The notes beneath the pieces were generated by a model. It was not told the DNA's origin. It did no database searches and saw only the letters and a program-made list of their open reading frames with translations. From assembly GCA_025093985.1 (NCBI GenBank), contig JACAAK010000001.1, forward strand, positions 2,170,001 through 2,234,000: a stretch of 64,000 bases of DNA, in the 5' to 3' direction. The stretch's first letter is position 1. Every line of letters begins with the position of its first letter. Below are positions 35,101 through 46,488 of this stretch, piece after piece. Source of the DNA: Calvatia gigantea. Its lineage: Eukaryota > Basidiomycota > Agaricomycetes > Agaricales > Lycoperdaceae. A program made the position numbers and the translations under genes.

Positions 35101-38002
35101 TTTCGTCTTTTGTAGTGAATCACAGACGATCTCCGAGAGGTGCAGAAGAGTGTCATTTGTGGCGAAGTCGACCAGTGTGCGCATAACTTGTACAAGAGAA
35201 TCGGATGCAACACTATTGGAGAAATCATAGGGCAAGCACGGTAGGGCAGTTAGTTGACCAATGTACTTGAGGCCGTCAGAAAGTGTGATGAAGTCTTTGC
35301 AATGAGGGCCGTGCTGGAAGAAGCCTTCGAGGAACTAAGAAATTTCGTCAACTTGACCACACGGTTGCCACAAAGTCACGACATACCCTACACAAAACAT
35401 CAATGAAAGAAACCACTGGATTGTCATGGGTTTTCAAACCCCCTTCATCAGCGACGGTGAGAGCGTCTCCTGTAGAAACGTCAACCATCTCGGTCTCAGC
35501 GGCCTCAGCCTGAGGTGGTTCGGCTTCTTCCATCCTCACATCAATGTCAGCCGGGATGGCGGCAGTTGGTGTCAATTGGTACCAATGAAGAAGATCATCG
35601 GGCACCTGGTAACTCTTGCCAATATCTTCAATGGTACTCAAGGTCGATTTCAGAGAGGTGAAGACAGCTGCCTTCAGGAGAGGATGGTGACGGACGAGCT
35701 CATCGATGGCCGTCCCTATGATTACAGCATTTTCCTTGTCGATCAGGACCTTCAGATGGCGCTCAGATGTGAAAATGGTAAATATGGCGGGGATGATGGT
35801 CGGTCGATTCCTTAACTGGGTTTGTCCTACTTCATTTAGGCATAATGCACCCAATGCGTTCGGAATAGATTGAATAACCTAATTTGAAAGCTAAGTGATG
35901 GCGAAAGTAGAATTGCAACAAACGCACTTCGATGGAGGGCTCGATACCAGCCTCAATCGCTTTGTAGAATGACTCGGGTAGACCAGCCTCTTGGATGATA
36001 GCGAGTGATGTAGGCTCATTGTGGACGAAAGTTGCCATGATATTAATCGCTACGGATAGGTCAGGGCTTGTCAGAAGCCTAAGAAGGAATAATGTTCACC
36101 TAGTGGTAAAACACTGGGTCCGAAAAGACCCCGGTGATCGATTATCTTTTCGATGGACTTTACTAGTGACATATCGATGAGCCCGCGTAGACCTTCGGAT
36201 GTACCTGAAGACTGCATCATGCGGTGCATAGTTCTAAGGAGATGCTTGAGGACGGACGAGCGGGGGATAGGGAGGTTGCCTGTTAAAGAAACAATCAGAT
36301 CCTAGAAAAAAGGCTTGAATGGTCGGGACACCGTACCAGCGGTGCTGATGTCCTGGGGTATGGGAGAATTGCCGTATTCTCGGACGTCATTATCGATCTC
36401 ATACTGTACGTGGAGCAATTAGGTACCGATGGAACATGTATTACCAGGAGACTTACCTCAATACGATCCACTAATACATTCACACCACGAGCAGTACAAA
36501 ACAACGTGAACCCATTCTGGAAAGAATATAGGACACTATCAATGAGCTGCAGAGTTTTCGATACAACCGAAAGGCGATTTGGAAGTTTATTTTCCACGAG
36601 CTGAATAAGGAGTGGAATCAAGCCGGCACCGACGATCATATTGACGCCCGAAGTGTGTGTGGCAATTAGAGTCATAAATTGTAGAAGTGCCTCAACAAAC
36701 GAGTGAGGGACGTTGGAAGATGGGTTTGCTACATCGCCGACAGTCTTGCGGAATAAGGCCATTAATATTCCATGGTTAACGCCAGCATTCACAGCGGCCA
36801 GAACCTCTTGACACCTGTTGCGGTACCTGGTAAGGGCGTCCAGGACGGCAATAGCGGCGGTTTGAACAGGGAGGGAGACATCATTCTCGACATGCAAAAG
36901 TTCGGCGACATTGGATATGAGATCGGGCTCGTAGAGGAAGAAGGAAGATGTAGCTTGTGATTCTGAATGGGTGTGAGCGTAGACGGCGATGGCCAGGAGC
37001 CTTGCTATGACCAGTTTTTCCCGCTCAGCTTCGTTGCCCCTGTATAAGGCCTGACTGATGCGGATGCGATTTAAGAGCTCGAATTTCTCCTCATCCGGAA
37101 TCCCATAAGAACGTATACAGTCCGCAAGGATTCTCATCGGCGATTGTGATTGTAAAGTGTCTTGCGAAATGAAGACGTTGGTGGGTCCTACAGAGGACGT
37201 GATCTGCGTTGCTTGAGGTTTCATGGGGGTTACGGGGACCTCGGAAGGCCTCTCCTTCTCCTCTTTCGTCGTCGCACCTACACCTGCCTTGTAGAAACTG
37301 AATGACACTTCCCGCGCATCAGCCGGCAGACCTTCAACCTCCGCCTTTCTCTTTCCGCTCACAAGATCAATTAGATTGATGCCATACTCGCGAATGTGTG
37401 GCCACCGTTTTGCCAAAACCAATAAACGCGGCGTCGCGAGACTAAGCACATGGGTGACAGATGATTGGGAGGAGTACTGTTGGGCGGGTCGAAGTAGAAC
37501 ATTGAGAGACAACAGGACGATGTCGAGATCGGAGCAAAGAAGGAGACTGTTAAGTCGCTGCAAACATGTATGAGTAAGCACGTGCAGAAAACAAGAGACA
37601 GGAGAATAATACATCATAAGAACTGAAGGTCTTGCGGTTCGTCGAGTTCTCGAGTAGAAGGCGTTGGAAACGCAGAATCTCCGAGGCCAGGGCCTTGATA
37701 CGCGAAGGGAAGGTAACCACTTGTACCTTGTCTAGTTCATGCTGGTTGATGATATCTTCAAGAATTGAGTCGAATTTGTTGAGGACCTTAATCCACGCAT
37801 TCAAATCAGACCGAGGCCATTTCCAAGACTCGATAGAGCTGAGAAGATGAACGAGTTGTTCATCTGATGCATTTAATACTTTGCTAATGAATTCCGCGAC
37901 AGGCGCAGGCTGTGTCGAGAGTAAGACCTCGTAGAAAATATCGCTATAGATGAAGAGACATACGGGCGTCGCAGCTTTCTTTGATTTGCTAGTGATCTTC
38001 AT
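26126..38002 (-). CDS. TOM1: Giant HECT E3 ubiquitin ligase TOM1 (HUWE1 family)
   Basis: Tom1/HUWE1 ligases ubiquitinate excess histones, ribosomal proteins and other targets. The gene spans almost 12 kb and encodes roughly 3,500 residues in many exons. It starts MKITSKSKKAATPVCLFIYS. The armadillo-like DUF908/DUF913 region covers about 33800-37900 (for example RLNSLLLCSDLDIVLLSLNV). A UBA domain lies near 33500-33630 (RVQMLVDMGFPRSAAERALT). A very acidic Glu/Asp stretch occupies about 30790-31110. Ubiquitin-binding UBM/DUF4414 repeats lie near 29200-29510 (FLEALPDDMREEVLNQ; FLDALPPEIRAEIIQQEAM). The HECT domain occupies about 26126-27300, with EGVDAGGVTREWFQIL, FVGRIIGKAIYDGRLLDAYF, WWWRALKSFNREERAK and the catalytic cysteine in HTCFNQIDLPQY. 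That Cys codon is split by an intron (26230-26284). The C-terminus EGFAFS fits the family. The gene shares a 253-bp divergent promoter with SUB1. Confidence 0.95.
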
Positions 38003-38255
38003 TTTCCGGGACCACGGATGGGCCTGGGGAATAATACAGGGATCTCTCCACTAGACACAGGGGTAGAGATATGTTGAGGAGGAGATGGTGGTTTGATGAG
38101 GGAGCAAGGATATCGAGTCTTTCCAAGAAAGTCTCGTCTCCAATCCGGGACAGTTGGCTGAGGGAAATGCTGACGCAATCGAAGGTCTTTGCTGTCACGC
38201 TCCACGCGTCTGTCACAACCCTTCAGGGCGTTCGCCAATATCTTGGGCTTCACGG

Positions 38256-38833
38256 ATGGCGAAACGCAAAGCCCAGCCAAGTGAGAGCGAAGAGGAGGCA
38301 CAATATTCCGATGCAAGTTCTGAGCCAAAGTCCAAATCCAAACCCCCTGCAAAGAAAGCAGCCACTGTGAGTCAAATGTCCTCTGGCTCACTGTCAAAAA
38401 CCTCCAATATAACAACGAGTAGGGGAAGGCTAAAACGGGGCAGAGTGTTGATCCCGAATCCTCCGCAACAGCGAAAACAAATAAGGCAAGGGAGGTTTCA
38501 TTGCAGTCCCGCATCTTTCTCAATCTCCTCAAGGGTTCCATAGGCGCTGTCCAGAAGAGCAGCGAGGGCGACAAGTACATTGACCTTGGGAAGAAAAAAC
38601 GTGCCACCGTGCGCTCCTTTAAAGACATTCCTCTACTAGACATCCGAGAATTCTATGGCGCTGGATCTGATGAGAAGCCAGGGAAGAAAGGCATCTCTCT
38701 GACTCTTGAGCAGGTTCGGTACCCAGCCCCCTCAATGTGCATGTCTTTAATTTTGCCACAGTGGCAGGTTCTGAAAACAAATGCCGATACCATTGACCAA
38801 CTCTTTTCGGAGTTATCCAAGGTAAAGAAATAG
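38256..38833 (+). CDS. SUB1: Transcriptional coactivator PC4/SUB1
   Basis: PC4/Sub1 is a single-stranded-DNA-binding coactivator acting at RNA polymerase II and III promoters and in DNA repair. The start MAKRKAQPSESEEEAQYSDA opens a Ser/Lys/Glu-rich N-terminal tail (about 40 residues in exon 1, which ends at GCC ACT before GTGAGT). The PC4 fold follows: SSEGDKYIDLGKKKRATVRS, then FKDIPLLDIREFYG, then KKGISLTLEQ. After an intron (donor GTTCGG) comes WQVLKTNADTIDQLFSELSK. Order, length and the conserved beta-ridge lysines fit the family. The exon covering about 38440-38545 has several possible splice sites, so the linker between tail and PC4 domain is approximate. The 3' end is at 38833. Confidence 0.88.
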
Positions 38834-38987
38834 CTAGGTTCTCTTGGTCGTCTGATTATGTGCCGAGTCTACGGAACAATTCAGCGTGCTATGAAAACTG
38901 TAATATATCCCTCGCCTTAGTTTATTATATAACGTCTATGAATAATAATAAACGGCCTAGTCTCAGAATGAAGCGATAAAACTTGGG

Positions 38988-41364
38988 CTATACCACCGCC
39001 AACCCCGCAGCAGCATCATGTGCACCGGCGAGACCCTGCCGTCGCAGTCCCCTGAACCACGCCCCGACCTTTACACTGAAGGCTTGGAGGTCCAAAAATG
39101 ACTCCATGAGAAGAAATCGGAGGTATAAACACTCGTATTTCCTTCAACGAACAGTTGAGAACGGTGTAACGGTGAGATCCAATCTGGTTAACTTACCACC
39201 AAGCCCTAAAATAGTCCCGGAAAGAACTGAAAGACGGCGCTCCCCTTGTACGCCTATCTTTGATTTGTTTCCGCCCATCCTCCCACACCGCATATGCGCA
39301 ATAATTTGCCATGATAAGGAAAATGCGGATCTAATGGTAATTGTTGAGCACGTTTCGCGACACAAAAGTAGGAACCATACGTTTGAGTGGGTGGTGGCCA
39401 GAGCGTGATCAAGGTTCCTGTTAATTTAGCTAAGAAAAAATGTATTTTCTCCAGATTTCAGGACAAACCTCGTCAAATCATTGAGCTTCAGCACCATCAA
39501 CACCCGACGAGGCACCCGGCGTAAGACATCGAATACTGATATGATAAGCCCGTCTTGAGCGACGACTGCGTTCCGGATCGCCTCCATCTCCACCTCCGTC
39601 TGAGGAGACATATCAATCAACCCAGACGCCCGCCCAAATGTTACTTCTCTTTCGTCATCCCATGATCCTTCCATGGCTGCCCGCCCAGTAATGGCAGCTT
39701 CAAATACAGGATACTAGCAAAGAAAATGAGTTATTCTGTTCCATCGTGACTGAAGTTGAACCCACAAGATCAGGACCAATGTTCCCAACCAACTCAGCAT
39801 ACCTCCTACGCTCAGCTTGCACCGACGGGGAAGAATTGTCAATCAAAGATAACCAAAATCTCGCATAGTTGACTCTAAGCTGATTCTCAAGATCAAAATA
39901 CAGTCCATGATCCAGAAGAACAATTTCAAAGTTGTAGGGCGACCGTGAAAGTGGGGGCGCAGGTCGAATCAATAAATTTCCGGGGTGAGGATCCTACTTA
40001 ACGTGATCAACATAAACCCCAGCCGTCTGTTGGTGAAGGTACTCACTGCGTGAAACCACCCATTCAAGAAGACCATCCGACTGAATATACGTGACAACTC
40101 CAGAGCTACCTTGTTGCGGTCGATGTTATTCTTGGCAAGATACTGCAGATCGTCGACACGCCCGCCTTGAATGAACTCCATGATGAGCACTCGTTTCGTG
40201 GACGCTATCACCTCTGGAATGTATAGTGACTGATTGTATTTTTTCAAAGTCCCGCATGGTGCGAGCAGTATTCTCGAACTCGTGAATGAAATCCAATTCC
40301 ATTGGCAGGTTTTCCCTCATTTCATCCTATATCAGATGTAAGCATAGATGTTTCAGGAGTTGCAATTGACCACATACCGCCAACCAAGTGAATTCGAACT
40401 CAGGAAACCAATACTTGATCCAACCTGTTCTAAAATTCAGCACTTCCTCCTTCATGTAGTAACCACGGTGCACACCGAGTGTAATCCCGACCATTTCCAT
40501 GTCAATGTTACAAAACTCTGCCAAGTGTGGATGTTGCACCTGACAAAAAAATTCACATTCAACCATAGTTCACCCAAATGAACCGCAATGCTTTACCTTG
40601 ACTGCCACCTGCTTCCCGGTCGGTTTATGCCTTCCAATGTGCACCTGCGCAAGACTCGCAACACCAATAGGATTCGGATCGAAATCGTCGATTAGTTCTT
40701 CAATTGGGACGCTCATATCACTTCTGAAAAGCTTCTCGACGTCCTCGTATGGCGTGGGCTCACACTGATCCTGCAACGGTCTCATCGTGCTCGTCCACTC
40801 CCTTGGAAGCACAACAAGCGATGACATATGCTGTCCTAACTTGATGAAGATACCTATTCCACTCTCGGTCATCCTAGTCGATTGGGTCCAAAAAATCAGG
40901 CGCACCTCCGTTAGCCAACAGCGCCTTCAACACCCTCTTTGCGCTGCGCGTATGGCATTGTGATACCGCCTCCGCATATTGGTCACCAGTGGCATAGTCT
41001 TGAGCAAAAGTAAGCTTGTAGTCGATCGCGCCGAGAATTGCAGCACCTGCAAGTGGCCATTAGCGTCTTCGCCAGGATGGCAGGTAATTAACGTGCCAGC
41101 TATTCTTGAGCATCTAACGACGGCCAGACAGGTGCGCCGAAACGGCTTGTAGTTGTGATACGCAACGTAACCAACCCCACCTACTAGGATTGCTGAGTAT
41201 ATCCAAGGCCGCTTCCTGGGGTGGAATTTGCCAGGGTGGTGTGAAGCATGGTGTAGAGCCCTAATCTGTCCCGCCTGACGGCCATGGAGGATGTTATGAA
41301 CGGCACAAGTTGAGCTATGCTGAAGACGTCGCCAGCCCAGTCCGCAGGCGGAGTGAAGGACCAT
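38988..41364 (-). CDS. ABC1/ADCK-family atypical protein kinase, probably mitochondrial
   Basis: ABC1 (UbiB/COQ8/ADCK) proteins are atypical kinases linked to coenzyme Q and lipid metabolism. The start MVLHSACGLGWRRLQHSS is basic and Ser-rich, like a mitochondrial presequence, followed by a membrane segment (WIYSAILVGGVGYVAYH). The family core includes IFIKLGQHMSSLVVLPREW, the Ala-rich nucleotide loop IGVASLAQVHIGRHKPTG, VAVKVQHPHLAEF, EMRENLPMELDFIHEFENT, the catalytic-loop DPHPGNLLI and the metal-binding LLDHGLYFDLENQLR. Several exons then give VFDVLRRVPRRVLMVLKLND and a C-terminus LYLRFLLMESFLDLQAFS, with the stop at 38988. The best relatives are ADCK1/MCP2-like rather than COQ8, because the KxGQ motif reads KLGQ and a long C-terminal extension is present; this subfamily call is inference. 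A TATATA stretch at 41490-41498 lies 126 bases upstream. Confidence 0.88.
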
Positions 41365-41578
41365 TGGCAACCTCGGACCAAAATTTTCGGAGTCCGGCGT
41401 AACTTGAGCGCTCCGGCTCTGGAAATGTGCCCTTCATGGAACGTCGACACCTCAATAGTTTGACTCCAGTATCCTTCGTACCCAAGGTGATATATAAGTA
41501 GACAAACTGTTTGTAAATGCGCAGAGGAATATGCAAAAGTGTATATGCGGTATACTAAAGATTGGTCTAATAGATCAT

Positions 41579-44013
41579 TTACTGCCTCTTTTCATTAACA
41601 TATTTGCGAACGACATGCGCTGAGACGATTGTGCGTCCTCGTTCTCATGCATGGCTTCAGCATATCTACAGGTTGTGAGCACACGTACCGCAGAATCAAC
41701 GAGTAGACTGACAGGAGTTTATAGCGCACAAGCTCCCCCTCCAGCTCTTCGTTTCTCAGACGTTGTTTGACGAGTTCATTCTGCCCCCGTTAGCCTTTGA
41801 CCCAGCAGCGTGTGCATATGACCTACTAGAACTTCAACATGCTCTGTATTCAGCTGAGCGAAACCGGTTTCCAGGCTCTTACTGTTCACTCGGCGTCAGT
41901 TCCCCTTGGTGGACAGACAATTGATGGGCAAACCAACGGACACTTGTTGCGATAGAACCCTGTTGCTATTTCGTAGCTCATCCATTTGTGTGGCATGCTT
42001 GTTTGCCTCCCGCTTCATCTCTTGGTGAAAACGAGATCTTCAACCGACCTGTGAATCCACTCACAACCATATCTTCGTATTCGTGTCGATAACAATCAAG
42101 CATGAAGGCCGTTATCTTGAGCGACACAGCATCATGTACGAGTTCGTCGGCACTGTATCTTGTCGACCCGGTAGGGATGTCATCTCCTCCTACCTATTCG
42201 TGTATTCAATTTGACGAACGGGTCACAAAGGTGGGCGACCAAATACCTTGTAGTGGTCTAGTAGTCTGTTATTCAGAAAATCGAGAATCTCGTCAAACCT
42301 GAGGTTTAGCAACGCTTCTTCATTCTTTTTGAGCAAGGCAATGCTAAAACCGAAGATGGCCTCTATCCCATTCGCCAAACAATGATCATATATCCGGAAT
42401 ACAATCTCCAGAGGGAAACTAACAGCAATGTCAGTCGTAATCCGACCAAAAGGCTGAAACTGTACCGATAGCTAAACATGGTTAGGAACCATTGTGAGCA
42501 AAACATGCTAGACTTGATTCCCTGTCTTAGGAAATGAACATGGAGAACCGGTAGCAGCTCCTCTATCAACCGGTCAAACTAGTCGGAAATGATGGGTTCA
42601 AATTGTGAAATGTGGTCGAGCGAAGGCAATTACCTGGAACTGGGGGTGCATTAGCGCTGAGTCACATAAGAGAACCGCAACTCACGAGGCGCATTTGTAA
42701 TTTGGGCATCTCCGGTAGATAATGACCTCTTAAATCATAGACCTGCATCAGGCGCACGAGAAGTGAAAATGCTTCCTCATCTGGCATCTGGGGCTTATTA
42801 GAATTGTCTTTTTACGGCATTGATCTCATACATTTAATAACAGAACCGCCACAACAAATGGCAATCCCTGACAATAGCCAACCTGAGGATCATGTCTACC
42901 ATCCCCAAGGTCAAATTTTGGACGGACGGTACCAGAAGACATTACAACTCACAGCGAATAGGCTTTCAAAACATTAAAGAGATTCTCTTGTCCGATACCT
43001 TGCCCATCCGTAAAGAAGGCATGATGTGGAAATGTCCTAACTTATGGTCAGTGGATTCCGACCATAACAAGGTGGTTATCTTGAACCTTCCAAGGTCCCG
43101 TGTTATGGATTTCTCATGTGGACTTGGCTCCCTTAGCAGCTTGACATAGATGGCCTCGAGCTCAAGGTCTTTTGAAGCCGCCCTATAACATGACTCGTCG
43201 TGAGGAAGTGAAATATTGATGACAAAAATAGACCATCAACATATGTTGCCACATCATCCCCCGTAGGGTTGCAGGTATACCCTTCGCAATAGCTTGAGCA
43301 AGTTCTTCTGGTCGTTCCGCTGCGAATCCCTGGTAATCTATTTTAATCATCAGAAACCTTAGAAATTCCGCCATGTATCAGAGGATCTTACCTGAGATGA
43401 CAGCTCCCCAGAAATCTGTTGGCCAGTCAGTATGTCAAGTGCCATTACAAAAGTCAAAATACGCACCCCAATCAATGACTCCCTCTGCACCCTGTTCCTG
43501 CAGGGCCTGCCTTTCTTTCTGTAACCGGGCAAATTCCTCTTGCAATGCTTGTTGTCCATCCACACTAATCCTCGTTGAACTCCTCTTTTCGTTTATGAAG
43601 GACAAACCATGCCCTGATCGAATGGTGGTGATCGACGCAGACTTCTGGTGGGACTTATTCGAAAGGGAAAGGTCAACCCCATGTACACCATTAACAGACC
43701 CGCCATTAACATCCTCATCCTTTTCGACAGTTTCATGGCTTGGTTCTTGCGACAAAGGCTCCAACCCTTGTGGTGACGGTGAGTCCGGAGGGACTGTTTC
43801 GGGTGCGGGAGAGGCAGAAGTTAATGGCGGCGGTCCGTCATCGTCAAGAGCGATATCATCAAGTTCTGATAGCGATGTAGCAATGGACTCTCTTCCCGGG
43901 AGTGATTCGCTAAATTCGGTGTTTTCTGGAGAACGTAATGATTCCAGCGCGTCTTCCCCGGCAGAAACCACGGAGGATGGTTGAACCGACGCTTCGGATA
44001 CGGTTGTAAGCAT
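41579..44013 (-). CDS. TBC-domain Rab GTPase-activating protein (GYP5-like)
   Basis: TBC proteins switch off Rab GTPases; Gyp5/EVI5-like members act in ER-to-Golgi and exocytic transport. The start MLTTVSEASVQPSSVVS opens an acidic Ser/Pro-rich N-terminal region of about 170 residues, followed by a helical stretch (QQALQEEFARLQKERQALQE) and GVIDWG. The TBC domain contains ELAQAIAKGIPATLRGMMWQ, the arginine finger region near the IPxxxR motif, and the glutamine finger DPQVGYCQGLPFVVAVLLLN after the exon FFTDGQGIGQENLFNVLKAY. Then come RLMQVYDLRGHYLPEMPKLQ, MFCSQWFLTMFSYRFPL and LRFDEILDFLNNRLLDHY. A likely coiled C-terminal region ends SSQRMSFANMLMKRGSK at 41579. Both catalytic fingers are present, so the protein should be active. 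A longer in-frame N-terminus exists upstream, but the sequence there looks non-coding. Confidence 0.88.
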
Positions 44014-44556
44014 TATACAAAAAGAGAGAGAGCAAAAAGCATGAGGTCTTGCAAGAGAAGGAGAAAAGGAAACAACTACGTTGTGAGGAGAATATGTAAA
44101 GGCTCGGACCCACCCACTTATGTCGTTAATGTGCACTACGATAATTCCTCCGATCAATACACGTGACCAGTATGAGGGGGAGGGTACTTATACTTATTGC
44201 CAGAATGAATCAATGAAGGATGAGATCACAAACGAATGGGGGACCTGCAACTGTGTGCCAATAGTTTAATGTGTAAAGGTGGGTGTAGACTGAAAAAGCG
44301 TGTAACGAATGGAACTGAGGATCTACCTAGTGGTGCTCTATTATACAGAGAGAATGGAAGTTGTGGTTTTTCCGGTGTTTGGGGGCCGTTGTGGTCATAA
44401 GGGTCGTGAATGTAAGATGATCGAGAGGAGAGACAAAAGCCAAGACGTGAGGATCACAGGAACGAAGAACAACGAAACAGAAGCTGAGCGCACAAACCGA
44501 GCGAAGAAACAAATAAAGCAAAAAGAAAGAAAAGAATATTAAACACGGGACAGCAT
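44014..44556. other. Gene-free stretch between the RabGAP and the Yippee-like gene
   Basis: About 540 bases. It holds the RabGAP promoter (a TATA-like GTACTTATACTTAT region near 44185 on the plus strand) and the 3' region of the Yippee-like gene. A purine-rich A/G tract runs at about 44425-44540. Confidence 0.4.
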
Positions 44557-45748
44557 CTAACTTGCACAAGTCATATGCAAGTGAATGGCGCTTCCAGATC
44601 CTCGATACCCGCCCATTCCGCTGAAGTTGGGCGTGCTCCGGCTATGTTGATGGCGACCCGCAGCCTGAGGATATGCTTTGCCAGTGACAATCTTGGCCTT
44701 TGTCCCTGGTCCAGGAAACTCTAACCCCAAGCCCTTCTCTCTCGCTGTCCTAACCATTCTCATCGCATCCCTTGGGTATTCACCGGGAGTTACCCCGAAA
44801 TTGGAGTCCTGTTCCTTGCCAACTTCCTTCCTCGCCTGCGCCTCCCATTCCACAGCTTTCCCGAAGCTCGAGCCTAAAATATCCCCCCTGCGTACTAACC
44901 ACAAACTCTCTAACTCCAATAGCCAATTTCCTTCTTTCCATCTCTCTGTCCCCTCGTGCGCCTTGACGATCTTCCACCCAAGGCAGAGTGAGCAGTGCGC
45001 ACAGAAGGTCTCTTGCATTGTGTGCGCGCCTGTAGTCATCAGCTGCACACGGGCCGCAGACATGGAAACATTGTATCTAGGATAGAAGATTTTGTCAATA
45101 CAAACAGAACCACTGGACCGCGAACATGCAATAAACTTACACTTCGGTGAATAAAGATGCCTTTCCTGAAAACCCGCGAAATGCCCGAGAGCCAGGGGGG
45201 ACCTGCAAAAATAATCCACCGTCAATATGCGATTCGTTACAGACAATGTCAACCAAAGCTCAAAGGATGGCTTGGTTGAGTGAATAGAAAACGATGTGTG
45301 GAAGTGAAGCCTGGCAGATACGTGATAAAGAAATACTCACGGCGGAAGGCGGTAAAAGGCTTTCACTGGTCGTGACACAGTTCAGACAACTTCTGCAAAC
45401 GACTCGCTGAACATCTGGACCAGGCCTAGGCTGACTTTGGCTTGGATTGGAAACATGTCGGGAAGCGGGGATCTGAGGCAGCGGCCTCATGCGGGAGAAA
45501 GGCCCGGAACCAGAACTCTTTGACGACGCGGAACCCGGGGAGGAGGCAGGTGATGAAGAACCGGCTGAAGAAGGGGACGAAGAGAAGGTTGTGGAGGGAG
45601 GTGAAGACGACGAAGACGAGGATGCGGGCGAGGAGGCCAACACACGCAACGAAGGGAGGTTAGGCACAGGAGGTAATCTGCGGGGAATCACGCTCCTCCC
45701 ATTCGTACTTTCGAATTCGTGGTCACTACTAGTGTTGAGAGGATCCAT
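44557..45748 (-). CDS. Yippee/Mis18/Cereblon-superfamily zinc protein with long Ser/Pro-rich N-terminus
   Basis: Yippee proteins are small zinc-binding beta-sheet domains found as binding modules. The minus-strand protein starts MDPLNTSSDHEFESTNGRSV and has about 110 residues of Ser/Pro/Arg-rich sequence. The first CxxC pair follows in VQRVVCRSCLNCVTTSESLL, then GSRAFRGFSGKASLFTEVYN, then AARVQLMTTGAHTMQETFCA. The second CxxC lies in FCAHCSLCLGWKIVKAHEGT, followed by ERWKEGNWLLELESLW. These match the Yippee order CxxC ... GxxGxAxLF ... TGxHxVxxxxC..CxxxLGWK ... KEGxxxLE. A C-terminal tail of about 110 residues ends at 44557. The core is about 100 residues, as in Yippee, so both tails are extra. 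Three short introns are needed. Whether it belongs to Yippee or to Mis18 is not certain. Confidence 0.82.
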
Positions 45749-46488
45749 TTCTGTTTCTGCGGGAACAGTGTTTGAAGGACACTAAGAGGGCGGGGCCTGA
45801 CGCGAACGAGGTTGCCAAAGAAGTAGGGGGTGGGGCTTATATAGCCACGAAACAGGAGATGCCCAGAACACAGAACAAGTATGATGGTCGTGATTTATGG
45901 TCAGCCATACATATATATAGTAAATTGTAGCAACCTTGACTCGAATGCGACACCCCATCACATCTAAGGACAGTCAGATCTGTGCTGTAGTGGGTAGAAT
46001 ATCAGACAGAGGTATCAAATGTAGAGGAGCTGTACTGATGGTGAGTGGAGGGCTGTGAAAATGCTCGAGGGAGTGCATGACATTCTGGATAACCTTATTG
46101 GAAGGGGCATCATGATCTAGATCTGGTTACACCGTTACACAACCCCGGATCATTGTTCCACGCCGGGCGGACCAGTCACCATCTTTGCAGCACATAAGCA
46201 GGCTGATGCATGATATGGAATGGCTCAAAAAGATTCGGAAACCTCCCCCTGTGTAAGGGAAAGCAAAGACCTGTCATGAGAATTTCATGTATTCGGTCGA
46301 CGGTAGCAAAGTATAGTCAACTCCGGCCAGATCCACAGCACACAGCCTCACACTAATTGCTAATAAAATGTGCGATTGACTTATCACAAATTCACAGCAT
46401 AGGGAGCATCCCTTATTGGGTAGGAACGCCTCCTGACTACATAGTTGAACCAGATTGGGAACGAACTCCTGCGCTCCAGCCTCCATCC
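45749..46488. other. Divergent promoter region of the Yippee-like and allantoinase genes
   Basis: About 740 bases between two divergent starts. A TATA-like GCTTATATAG (45835-45844) is placed for the Yippee-like gene. No coding exon was recognised, although the frame of allantoinase stays open upstream of the chosen Met for about 130 bases. Confidence 0.4.
45835..45844 (-). promoter_or_regulatory. TATA-like element of the Yippee-like gene
   Basis: Read on the minus strand as CTATATAAGC, 87-96 bases upstream of the start codon at 45748. Confidence 0.45.

Noticed and set aside
45489..45785. Acidic 98-codon plus-strand frame opposite the Yippee-like gene
   Set aside because: Mirror of the Ser/Pro-rich N-terminus; no independent start context, splice sites or family motif.
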